14,955 nt of DNA, from the NCBI GenBank assembly GCA_945787595.1, contig CALZJV010000164.1, positions 1-14,955 on the forward strand, in the 5' to 3' direction. The notes beneath the pieces are model-generated. The model saw only the letters and a program-made list of their open reading frames with translations, was not told the DNA's origin and searched no databases. Position 1 is the first letter of the stretch, and the number at the start of each line of letters is the position of its first letter. Shown here piece after piece: positions 5,847 to 12,379 of the stretch. The DNA is from an uncultured Desulfobacterales bacterium. Its GTDB lineage: Bacteria > Desulfobacterota > Desulfobacteria > Desulfobacterales > JAFDCJ01. The position numbers and the translations under genes are program-made.

Positions 5847-8531
5847 CTAGGGTTTTTCCTGCCGGCCGCCGGACTGTTGAATCAATTTGGCCACCAAGCC
5901 GGTCCAACCGGTTTGGTGACTGGCACCCAGTCCGGCGCCATTGTCGCCATGAAAGTATTCATTGAACAAAATCAGGTCGCGCCAATGGGGATCCTGCTGA
6001 AAGGTGTTCAGGCCCCCATAAATCGGGCGTTCGCCATCACCGTTGCGCAAAAACATCTTGACCAGCCGGCGCGACAGTTCTGTCGCGACCTCGCCGAGGG
6101 TCAGCATCTGTCCGGAGCCGGTCGGACACTCGACTTTAAGGGAATCGCCAAAGTAATGATCGAATTTTTGCAAGGACTCGATCAGCAGGTAGTTGATCGG
6201 AAACCAAATCGGACCGCGCCAGTTGGAGTTGCCGCCAAAAAGCCCGCTTTCGGACTCAGCCGGCTGGTAGCTGATGGTGTGCGTCTGTTCGTCCACATGG
6301 AATTTATATGGATTTTCTTTATGAAATTTTGAAACCGAGCGGATACCGTATTCGGACAAAAATTCGTTTTCATCCAGCATCGGCTTCAGCGTTCTTATCA
6401 GACGTTCACGGTTGACGATAGCCAGAAGCCGGCGGGCACGCTCACCCTCGGCCTTAACACATGCCACGTTGCCGCTGTCCCGCAAATAGACCCGGTTTTC
6501 AAAAAACCAGTTTAAGCGCCGCTTGAAGGCCGGCAGACTTTCGACCAGCTCATGCTCCAGAGTTTCCACGGCCAACAGCGGCATCAAGCCCACCAGGGAT
6601 CGAACTTTCAAGGGAACGTTGCCGCCGTCGGGCAGGTGCAAGACGTCGTAGAAAAACCCGTCCGCTTCGTCCCACAGGCCCTTGCCGCCGCGGTATGCAT
6701 CGGTCATGGCATTGGCAATCCGCAGAAAGTGTTCAAAGAATTTGCTGGCCGTGTTCTGATAGACCGGGTTGTCTTTGGACAGCTCCAGGGCAATTTTTAA
6801 CATGATCAGGCTATAAAATCCCATCCAGGAAGTCCCGTCGGACTGATCGATGTGGCCGCCGGTGGGCAGCGGCGCGCTGCGGTCGAAGACGCTGATGTTG
6901 TCCAGGCCCAGGAATCCCCCCTGGAAAACGTTGTTACCCTCGGCATCCTTTTTATTGACCCACCAGGTGAAATTCAACAGCAGTTTATGAAATATTCCCT
7001 CCAGAAACCCTCGGTCGGCCGTCCCCTGCTGTTTGGCGTCGATTTTATAAATCCGCCAGGCCGCCCAGGCATGCACCGGTGGGTTGACGTCACCAAATTT
7101 CCATTCATAGGCCGGCAGGGATCCGTTGGGGTGCATATACCATTCACGGGCCATCAGATCGAGCTGACGTTTAGCAAAATCAGCGTCCACGATGGCCAGC
7201 GGGATACAGTGAAATGCCAGATCCCAGGCCGCATACCAGGGATACTCCCATTTGTCGGGCATGGAGATGATATCGAAGTTGTTGAGATGCTCCCATTCAC
7301 TGTTGCGCCCGTGACGGCGCGACTCCGGGACTGGGGGCATGCCCGGATCTCCTTGCAGCCATTGTTCGATGTTGTAGTAAAAAAATTGTTTTGTCCAGAG
7401 CATGCCGGCCAGGGCTTGTCGCTGCACGCGTTTTTCGTCTTCACTAAGGCCCGGCTTTTGGATCGCAGCATAAAATTCATCCGCTTCCGCCAGCCGTTTT
7501 GCAAAAATCGTATCGAAGGCGGCAAAGGGGTCTTCGATGCTCGTATGGGTCAAACGCAGCTGGATCGTGCGCGACATGCCCGCTTCGATATCGCCATTGA
7601 AAAGAGCTGCGACCTTGGTGCCTTCCCGGGCCGGGTTGACGGCGTTTTCTTCACCATTGACCAGGTAGCGGTGAAAGGCATCTTTGACATGCGGATTGCC
7701 GTTGTCGGAGTTGTCAATTCGTGCGGTGTTGGTTTCGTTGTCGGTGAAAAGCAGATCGTCGGCGTTGTCAGCATATAAATAGTAAGTCCCGGCCGCCGGA
7801 TGTTTGATCTCCACTGCGGCAAGATTCGGGATTCTCCCGATCTGTTTTAAATGGGGCTTGCCGGGAACGTCGTTCATCGGGCCGTTTTCATAGCCCCAGG
7901 ACCAGGTATTGCGGAACCAAAGGCTGGGCAGGGCAACACAACCGGCAGCCTGCGGTCCGCGGTTGGACAGCGTTATTCTGGCCAATATGTCGTCCTGGTC
8001 GGCCTTGGCGTATTCAATCACGACATCAAAGTAGCGGTTGCCGTCAAAAACGCCGGCGTCCAACAGTTCATACTCGAAATCCAAAAATCCCCGCCGCCGG
8101 CTCTCAGACACAAGGTCAGTGTAGGGGTACGCCGTCTGGGGGTACTTATAAAGCATCTTCATGTAGCTGTGGGTGGGGGTGCTGTCGAGATAGAAGTAAA
8201 ATTCCTTGACATCCTCACCGTGATTTCCTTCGGATCCGGTCAGACCGAACATGCGCTCTTTCAGGATCGGATCTTTACCGTTCCACAGTGCCAGCGCAAA
8301 ACAAATATGCTGGTAGCGGTCTGAAATGCCGGCGATGCCGTCTTCGCCCCAGCGGTATGCGCGACTGCGGGCCTGATCGTGCGGAAAATATTCCCAGGCA
8401 CTGCCGTCGGCGCTGTAGTCCTCGCGAACAGTACCCCAAGATCTCTCGCTGAGATAAGGTCCCCATTTTTTCCAGTTTGCTTTCCGATTGCGGTACTCGT
8501 CAAGTCGTTGATGTTCGGCTGTAATTTTCAT
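5847..8531 (-). CDS. GH63-type (MGH1-like) glycoside hydrolase, probable glucosidase
   Basis: The protein is 894 residues with no signal peptide, so it is probably cytoplasmic. The N-terminal part ([20 protein letters not shown], then [20 protein letters not shown]) and the long (alpha/alpha)6-type C-terminal part match bacterial GH63/mannosylglycerate-hydrolase-like glucosidases. Key blocks are [18 protein letters not shown] (W436-D437), [21 protein letters not shown] (470-490), [13 protein letters not shown] near 780 and [12 protein letters not shown] with E858. By position, D437 and E858 are the likely acid/base pair of the family. It would release glucose or a related sugar from a short oligosaccharide or glycosyl-glycerate; the substrate is not determined. 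The start follows AGGAG with an 8-base spacer. It is the first gene of the minus-strand block, and MITE-like copy 2 begins 65 bases upstream of its start codon. Confidence 0.85.
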   Translation of the reverse strand: MKITAEHQRLDEYRNRKANWKKWGPYLSERSWGTVREDYSADGSAWEYFPHDQARSRAYRWGEDGIAGISDRYQHICFALALWNGKDPILKERMFGLTGSEGNHGEDVKEFYFYLDSTPTHSYMKMLYKYPQTAYPYTDLVSESRRRGFLDFEYELLDAGVFDGNRYFDVVIEYAKADQDDILARITLSNRGPQAAGCVALPSLWFRNTWSWGYENGPMNDVPGKPHLKQIGRIPNLAAVEIKHPAAGTYYLYADNADDLLFTDNETNTARIDNSDNGNPHVKDAFHRYLVNGEENAVNPAREGTKVAALFNGDIEAGMSRTIQLRLTHTSIEDPFAAFDTIFAKRLAEADEFYAAIQKPGLSEDEKRVQRQALAGMLWTKQFFYYNIEQWLQGDPGMPPVPESRRHGRNSEWEHLNNFDIISMPDKWEYPWYAAWDLAFHCIPLAIVDADFAKRQLDLMAREWYMHPNGSLPAYEWKFGDVNPPVHAWAAWRIYKIDAKQQGTADRGFLEGIFHKLLLNFTWWVNKKDAEGNNVFQGGFLGLDNISVFDRSAPLPTGGHIDQSDGTSWMGFYSLIMLKIALELSKDNPVYQNTASKFFEHFLRIANAMTDAYRGGKGLWDEADGFFYDVLHLPDGGNVPLKVRSLVGLMPLLAVETLEHELVESLPAFKRRLNWFFENRVYLRDSGNVACVKAEGERARRLLAIVNRERLIRTLKPMLDENEFLSEYGIRSVSKFHKENPYKFHVDEQTHTISYQPAESESGLFGGNSNWRGPIWFPINYLLIESLQKFDHYFGDSLKVECPTGSGQMLTLGEVATELSRRLVKMFLRNGDGERPIYGGLNTFQQDPHWRDLILFNEYFHGDNGAGLGASHQTGWTGLVAKLIQQSGGRQEKP

Positions 8532-8595
8532 GTCGCTGCTCCTGGATAAAGATCTTTTTTAAAACCCTTTGCATGGGCATAAATCCGGTGTTAGC

Positions 8596-8786
8596 TAGTT
8601 TCCATCCATAAATGGTCTTTTTGCCCAATCTCGGCGTCAATCGGCGCCTTTGTTTGTGCGACGTAGCCAGCTACGTCTCCGCACAAATGCTTGATTTCCT
8701 TGACCTTGGACAAAAATCCGCATTTCTGGATTGGAAACACTAATGAGTGCCCAAACTGATTTTAACCGATTTATGGATGGGCACTA
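8596..8786 (-). mobile_element. 191-bp MITE-like element, copy 2 (inverted)
   Basis: This is the inverted partner of the element at 4563-4753. Both copies are 191 bp and I count ten differences, so about 95% identity. Here the terminal repeats TAGTTTCCATCCATAAAT (8596-8613) and the complement of TAGTGCCCATCCATAAAT (8769-8786) differ at only 2 of 18 positions. The flanks extend the symmetry by AGC at each end. The internal hairpin lies at 8652-8688. There is no coding capacity. The two copies enclose the glycosidase and SDR genes. Confidence 0.75.
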
Positions 8787-8795
8787 GCTGACAAA

Positions 8796-8823
8796 TTGAC
8801 ATAGACTGAAGTAAAATTATGGT
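8796..8823 (+). promoter_or_regulatory. Probable promoter of the hisD-like gene
   Basis: A consensus TTGACA (8796-8801) is followed 16 bases later by TATGGT (8818-8823), a fair -10 box. Transcription would start near 8830 and give a leader of about 150 bases before ATG 8981. The box lies ten bases outside MITE-like copy 2. Confidence 0.4.
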
Positions 8824-8980
8824 CTTGAAAAGCAGGAAACAATGCAAATATTACCAAGGCGTCACCTGAAAAATCTGAAGAATTTTTCTCTATCCAGTAT
8901 ATATAGCCAAACCATAAGGATTATATGTCGTTTCAGCAACAAAATATTCTTTAAAAGCGGCGTTTTTGTATGGAGGCAAA

Positions 8981-10315
8981 ATGGAAAACCCAATACAATT
9001 TCATGATTTAAATAAACTTTCCGATACTGCAAAGCACTCACTTCTCAAACGAACCGAAAGTGATCTTGGTCGCTACATCGAGTCGGTTGCACCTATATTA
9101 GAAGCGGTTAAGGAAGAAGGGGATCAAGCGCTGGTCAGATTTGCCCGTAAATTTGACCAGGCTGATCTAAAACAGGATGCGATTAAAGTGCGATCGGGGG
9201 AATTTGAAAAAGCGTTTGAATCCGTCGGGGAGGATGTCATTGAAGCCATTATCTTTGCCGCCGATAGTATTCGTGCCTTCCACAAGGGTCAGCTGCCCGA
9301 ACCGATGCGAATGAGCGAAATTCGCCCCGGCGTGTTCTGCGGGGAAAAGATTATGCCGATACCATCGGTGGCCTGTTACGTGCCACGCGGCAAGGGTTGT
9401 TTTCCCAGCGTGGTGCTGATGACAACCATTCCAGCGGTGGTAGCGGGCGTGCCGAAGGTCGGCATCCTCACTCCTCCCGGAGCGGACGGTAGGGTGGATG
9501 ATGCCACCCTGGTGGCTGCCCGACAGGCCGGTATTGAAAACATTTACAAGTGCGGCGGCGCCCAGGCCGTGGCAGCGGCAGCCTATGGTACCTCCACCAT
9601 TCCCAAATTCGATAAAATCGTAGGACCCGGCAGCCCATGGGTGGTAGCCGCAAAGCGGCTGCTGGCGGATGAAATAGATCCCGGAACACCGGCAGGTCCA
9701 AGTGAATCGATTGTTTTTGCCGACCATAGCGCCGATGGCCGACTCGCTGCGCTGGATTTGATCATTGAATCCGAGCATGGTCCCGACTCTTCCGCCTTTC
9801 TGGTAACCAACAGCACGAAAGTCGCTGACAGGGCTTTGCAAGCCATTCCGAATTATTGGCAATCTCTGGGAGAAACTCGCAGAAAGTTTTCAACGGCCGT
9901 TCTAGGCGGACCGCATGGCGGCATCATTTTGGCCCGGGATGAAAATTCCTGTATCGATTTTATTAATGACTACGCCCCCGAGCACCTGATGATTCATAGC
10001 AGCGAGCCTTTTAAATACCTGGGCGCAATCAAACATGCGGGTGAAATCCTTCTCGGGCAGAATACGCCCCTTTCTCTCGGCAATTACGTGCTGGGACCCA
10101 ATGCGGTCTTGCCGACATCCGGTGCAGCAAGAACTCACTCACCACTTGGGGTAAACGATTTCCTGAAAATGAGCGGGATCGGCTATGTAACCTCCGATGC
10201 TTATGATCAACTGGCAAAACATGCCCATACCCTGGCCGTATATGAAGGGTTTGACGGTCACGCCCTGGCTGTTTCGGAGTTGAGAAAAAAGCTCATGTCT
10301 AAACACGCTCGATGA
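8981..10315 (+). CDS. Histidinol dehydrogenase-like protein (HisD family, altered metal site)
   Basis: The 444-residue protein follows HisD along its whole length: CGGAQAVAAAAYGT (191-204), DKIVGPG (211-217), PAGPSE (237-242), EHGPDS (265-270), YAPEHL (331-336) and EGFDGH (422-427). HisD is a zinc-dependent, NAD-linked two-step alcohol dehydrogenase. By alignment from memory to E. coli HisD, catalytic E326/H327 are present as E334/H335, and H262, E414 and H419 as H266, E422 and H427. Zinc ligands Q259 and D360 are replaced by E263 and N368, and H367, near the imidazole, by A375. This suggests a paralogue acting on another alcohol, such as the HpsN-like sulfopropanediol dehydrogenases, rather than histidine synthesis. 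No other his genes are nearby. ATG 8981 is chosen because GGAGG lies four bases upstream; a TTG at 8966 would sit before that site. Confidence 0.85.
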   Translation: MENPIQFHDLNKLSDTAKHSLLKRTESDLGRYIESVAPILEAVKEEGDQALVRFARKFDQADLKQDAIKVRSGEFEKAFESVGEDVIEAIIFAADSIRAFHKGQLPEPMRMSEIRPGVFCGEKIMPIPSVACYVPRGKGCFPSVVLMTTIPAVVAGVPKVGILTPPGADGRVDDATLVAARQAGIENIYKCGGAQAVAAAAYGTSTIPKFDKIVGPGSPWVVAAKRLLADEIDPGTPAGPSESIVFADHSADGRLAALDLIIESEHGPDSSAFLVTNSTKVADRALQAIPNYWQSLGETRRKFSTAVLGGPHGGIILARDENSCIDFINDYAPEHLMIHSSEPFKYLGAIKHAGEILLGQNTPLSLGNYVLGPNAVLPTSGAARTHSPLGVNDFLKMSGIGYVTSDAYDQLAKHAHTLAVYEGFDGHALAVSELRKKLMSKHAR

Positions 10316-10346
10316 ATATGATTTTCAGATACCAAGGTTTGGGTGT

Positions 10347-10374
10347 TTGACACATCCGCTTATAAGTGTATAAT
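10347..10374 (+). promoter_or_regulatory. Consensus sigma-70-type promoter with no protein gene downstream
   Basis: TTGACA (10347-10352) and TATAAT (10369-10374) both match the consensus exactly, with a 16-base spacer. Transcription would start near 10381. The nearest plausible protein frame downstream begins about 670 bases away, past several repeats, which points to an RNA product. Confidence 0.55.
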
Positions 10375-10380
10375 AATATA

Positions 10381-10579
10381 CAGCAAAAAAGCAGCACCGG
10401 CAGCATACCAGTGTCTGTGCTTGATCTGGTTATCTGAGAGGAAATCGCGAGGGCCCGATCGGTTTATGCAGTTTCATACGGTATAAGTCATTAAATTTCC
10501 GGATCCGTGACCGTCCGGCCCTTAACTTCTCAAACCTTCAGATTCAATATCCCTTTGATACGGGCTGTCTGTTTTTTTT
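10381..10579 (+). ncRNA. Candidate structured non-coding RNA, about 200 nt
   Basis: The stretch starts at the predicted start site of the consensus promoter and ends in T8 (10572-10579). Its two ends pair: CAGC-CCG (10392-10395, 10397-10399, one bulged A) with CGG-GCTG (10561-10567), and A10385-10390 with the T run. Inside, a hairpin pairs 10401-10411 with 10426-10436 (10 bp, two single-base bulges). GAGAGG (10436-10441) pairs with CTTCTC (10526-10531), and AGGGCC (10450-10455) with GGCCCT (10517-10522). The pairings were found by eye and not tested against shuffled sequence. It does not match SRP RNA, tmRNA, RNase P RNA or 6S RNA by motifs I know. Confidence 0.35.
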
Positions 10580-10606
10580 CAACCCGGAACGTTGATCCCG
10601 ACTCGG

Positions 10607-10682
10607 CTGAGCTCGTTCGACCCTGAGTCGTTCGATCCTGAGTCGTTCGACCTTGAGTCTTTTAACCCTGAGGCTCACGACC
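10607..10682. repeat. Degenerate 15-bp tandem repeat, about five units
   Basis: Successive units begin CTGAG or TTGAG and run for 15 bases (16 in the first), such as CTGAGTCGTTCGATC and CTGAGTCGTTCGACC. The outer units have diverged most (TTGAGTCTTTTAACC, CTGAGGCTCACGACC). There are no spacers, so it is not a CRISPR array. It resembles short minisatellite-like repeats of bacterial intergenic regions. Confidence 0.65.
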
Positions 10683-10736
10683 GAAGGGCTCGTCGCAGGC
10701 TGAACCGCTCAACCTATGTTAATCCAAGTTCCTGAT

Positions 10737-10774
10737 GAGCGCCGCCGCTGGCCTGAAAATCGGCCAGTCTGATC
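10737..10774. repeat. REP-like palindromic repeat, copy A
   Basis: Flanks GAGCGCCGCC and CCAGTCTGATC are shared with copy B at 10947-10982. Inside, CTGGCC (10748-10753) pairs with GGCCAG (10762-10767) around an 8-base loop. The loop sequence differs completely from copy B. Confidence 0.6.
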
Positions 10775-10803
10775 AAACAGGCAACTTTGATGCTATTCGT
10801 TCA

Positions 10804-10916
10804 GCCACAAAGACACCAAGGCGCCAAGATTACAGTGAAATTTTTGGTTCCATACCCAAAAGAGATCTGATGATTTAGAATACATATCATCACTTCGTGT
10901 CTTAGTGCCTTAAGGC
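10804..10916. repeat. Imperfect inverted repeat with 9-base periodicity
   Basis: The arm at 10804-10828 (GCCACAAAGACACCAAGGCG and five more bases) pairs imperfectly with the arm at 10893-10916, with about 17 of 24 positions matching. Both arms show a recurring AAGNCACNA-like unit. The 64 bases between are AT-rich and non-coding. The whole lies between REP-like copies A and B. Confidence 0.45.
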
Positions 10917-10946
10917 AAAACTGTTATTTTGAAGGAAGTTTCATAC

Positions 10947-10982
10947 GAGCGCCGCCTCTGGCCGCGAGCGTCCAGTCTGATC
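10947..10982. repeat. REP-like palindromic repeat, copy B
   Basis: It shares flanks with copy A (GAGCGCCGCC, then CTGG and CCAGTCTGATC). Here the stem is CTGG (10958-10961) with CCAG (10972-10975), a C/T mismatch, then CGC with GCG around GA. The outer sequence and the hairpin form are kept while the inner sequence has changed. Confidence 0.55.
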
Positions 10983-11049
10983 GTAGAAGAAACTAAACGA
11001 AATGCAATTTTATTTTTCTGACAGGATCAACTGGATGGACAGGATATAA

Positions 11050-12153
11050 CCATACTGCCAAGAGCTTACCGACGAGGAATTAGAAATATACTCCAGACAA
11101 ATCGTTCTGGCCGACATTGGTTATGACGGACAACTTAAACTTAGAAACGCCAGGGTTTGCCTGGTGGGGGTCGGTGGACTGGGCTCGCCGGTCGCGCTGC
11201 AACTCGTTGGCATGGGTATTGGATTCCTACGCGTCGTTGATCGAGATATTGTCTCCCGTTCGGATCTGCACCGGCAATACCTTTATGATGCCGATTCTAT
11301 CGGGATGCCCAAAGTGGAGGTGCTCCTCCAAAAATTGAGCCGGCTGAATCCGGATGTGACCCTGGATCCCGTGCCTGAATCGCTGAACTCAATCAATGCC
11401 GAAGAATTACTAACGGGCATGGATGCGGTCATCGATGGTCTGGACCGGCCGGAGCCGCGCTATATTGTGAATAGAACCTGTAACAGACTGAAGATCCCCT
11501 ATATATTCGGTGCTGCCATCGAAGCTTTCGGCAATGTATCGACCATATTACCCGGCCAGACCTTTTGTCTGGAATGCTTTATGCCCGGTCTTCAGGATGA
11601 AGACCTTCCGGTGTGCGGCGTGGTCGGCGTCCACCCCTCCGTTTTGGGTATTGTATCTTCAGTACAGGTATCCGAAGCCGTCAGGGTGCTGACAGGCCGG
11701 GAGCCGAAACTTTTTAATAAGCTGCTGTATATTGATCTCAGGGAATTTGAATTTAACATCCTGGACATCCCGATGTTGGAATCGTGCAAAGTGTGCGGTA
11801 CGAAGCCGGATGGCGCACCGCAAAAAGTCGAAGACCGGTTTTTTGAAGAGACCTGTGCCCGTGACGGCCGCCGGAATTTTGTTATCTCGCCCAAAAAGAG
11901 ACTGGATATCGACATGAATCGACTCACGACAATAATCGAGCAGAAGGGCATGCGGCTAAAAACATCGGGGCAATTGGGGATCACGTTTGAAAAATCGGAT
12001 AAGATCACCGCTTGCATCCTCAAAAGCGGCATCATGATTGCGCAGACTCCCCCCCAGCTTGAAGATATTATCAAAATCGAAGTAATTGAAATTTACAAAT
12101 CCATTCTCATGGATGGTCTGGGGTTGTCAAAGGATATATTGCCTGAAGTTTAG
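11050..12153 (+). CDS. HesA/MoeB/ThiF-type E1-like adenylyltransferase, start codon missing
   Basis: Enzymes of this family adenylate the C-terminus of small ubiquitin-like sulfur carriers such as ThiS or MoaD. The open frame reads LTDEELEIYSRQIVL (from 11065), then VGVGGLGSP (from 11164; nucleotide-binding loop), HRQ with the expected Arg, DAVIDGLDR, a C-x2-C pair (codons at 11566 and 11575), PVCGVVGVHP with a candidate catalytic Cys, and a second C-x2-C (11785, 11794) that should bind zinc with the first. About 100 C-terminal residues beyond the E1 domain are unassigned. No ATG, GTG or TTG lies between in-frame TAA 11047-11049 and GTG 11164, yet the family sequence runs to about 11065. An ATG at 11035 is in frame but four codons before that stop. 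GTG 11164 would delete the first beta-strand. The gene is therefore probably 5'-disrupted, or uses an unusual start. Confidence 0.75.
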   Translation, partial: PYCQELTDEELEIYSRQIVLADIGYDGQLKLRNARVCLVGVGGLGSPVALQLVGMGIGFLRVVDRDIVSRSDLHRQYLYDADSIGMPKVEVLLQKLSRLNPDVTLDPVPESLNSINAEELLTGMDAVIDGLDRPEPRYIVNRTCNRLKIPYIFGAAIEAFGNVSTILPGQTFCLECFMPGLQDEDLPVCGVVGVHPSVLGIVSSVQVSEAVRVLTGREPKLFNKLLYIDLREFEFNILDIPMLESCKVCGTKPDGAPQKVEDRFFEETCARDGRRNFVISPKKRLDIDMNRLTTIIEQKGMRLKTSGQLGITFEKSDKITACILKSGIMIAQTPPQLEDIIKIEVIEIYKSILMDGLGLSKDILPEV

Positions 12154-12189
12154 CCTTTTTGCGAGCGAAGCAAGCTAAGTTTCTTTTTA
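12149..12189 (+). terminator. Weak possible terminator after the ThiF-like gene
   Basis: TTAGC/GCTAA and an inner TTGC/GCAA can form a bulged stem overlapping the stop codon, followed by a T-rich stretch (12179-12188). Pairing is poor, so this is a tentative call. Confidence 0.25.
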
Positions 12190-12204
12190 CACGTTTTATT
12201 AATC

Positions 12205-12232
12205 TTGACATATAACACTATTCGCTTATACT
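12205..12232 (+). promoter_or_regulatory. Probable promoter of the HDOD-kinase gene
   Basis: TTGACA (12205-12210) and TATACT (12227-12232) are separated by 16 bases, a good sigma-70-type match. Transcription would begin near 12239, about 140 bases before the first canonical in-frame start codon of the kinase frame. Confidence 0.5.
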
Positions 12233-12379
12233 TCGGTGCGTTATCTCCCGACTCAACAATCAGGCGAATGTTGATCGTAACCCTGGATACATGGTCCAAG
12301 GCAGTCGAGTCATGACGAAAGCGGCAGTCTGGGAGACATTGCTGAAATTCTAACGAATGACCCGTCCCTGTGCAGCAAA

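Larger units (their letters stand above)
8532..8980. other. Divergent intergenic region between glycosidase and hisD-like genes
   Basis: This region separates two divergently transcribed genes. It contains MITE-like copy 2 (8596-8786), a promoter-like pair for the plus strand (8796-8823) and a weak A/T hairpin (GAAAAAT/ATTTTTC, 8868-8888). Any promoter for the glycosidase gene would have to lie inside or beyond the element, or in the 65 bases between it and the gene. No clear -10/-35 was seen there. No small gene was found. Confidence 0.45.
10316..11049. other. Repeat-rich intergenic region without a protein gene
   Basis: About 730 bases separate the hisD-like gene from the ThiF-like frame. 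No protein-coding frame looks real on either strand. The region contains a perfect-consensus promoter (10347-10374), a possible structured RNA ending in eight Ts (10381-10579), a degenerate 15-bp tandem repeat (10607-10682), two REP-like palindromic repeats (10737-10774, 10947-10982) and, between these, the two arms of an imperfect inverted repeat (10804-10916). Confidence 0.55.

Noticed and set aside
6852..7778. 308-residue plus-strand frame
   Set aside because: It lies wholly antisense to the glycosidase gene and has no family motifs. It is open only because of the codon bias of the real gene.
9167..9862. 231-residue minus-strand frame
   Set aside because: It is antisense to the conserved centre of the HisD-like protein and has no recognisable domains.
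10421..10445. Resemblance to part of a TPP riboswitch (TTGATCTGGTTAT and CTGAGAGG)
   Set aside because: The two blocks occur in the wrong order and without the other conserved helices, and no thiamine gene follows within a normal leader distance.
10607..10682. CRISPR array
   Set aside because: The units are 15 bp, directly adjacent and degenerate, with no spacers and no cas genes in the window.
11164..12153. GTG 11164 as the true start of the ThiF-like gene
   Set aside because: It would remove the conserved LTDEELEIYSRQIVL segment and the first strand of the nucleotide-binding fold that are clearly present in frame upstream.
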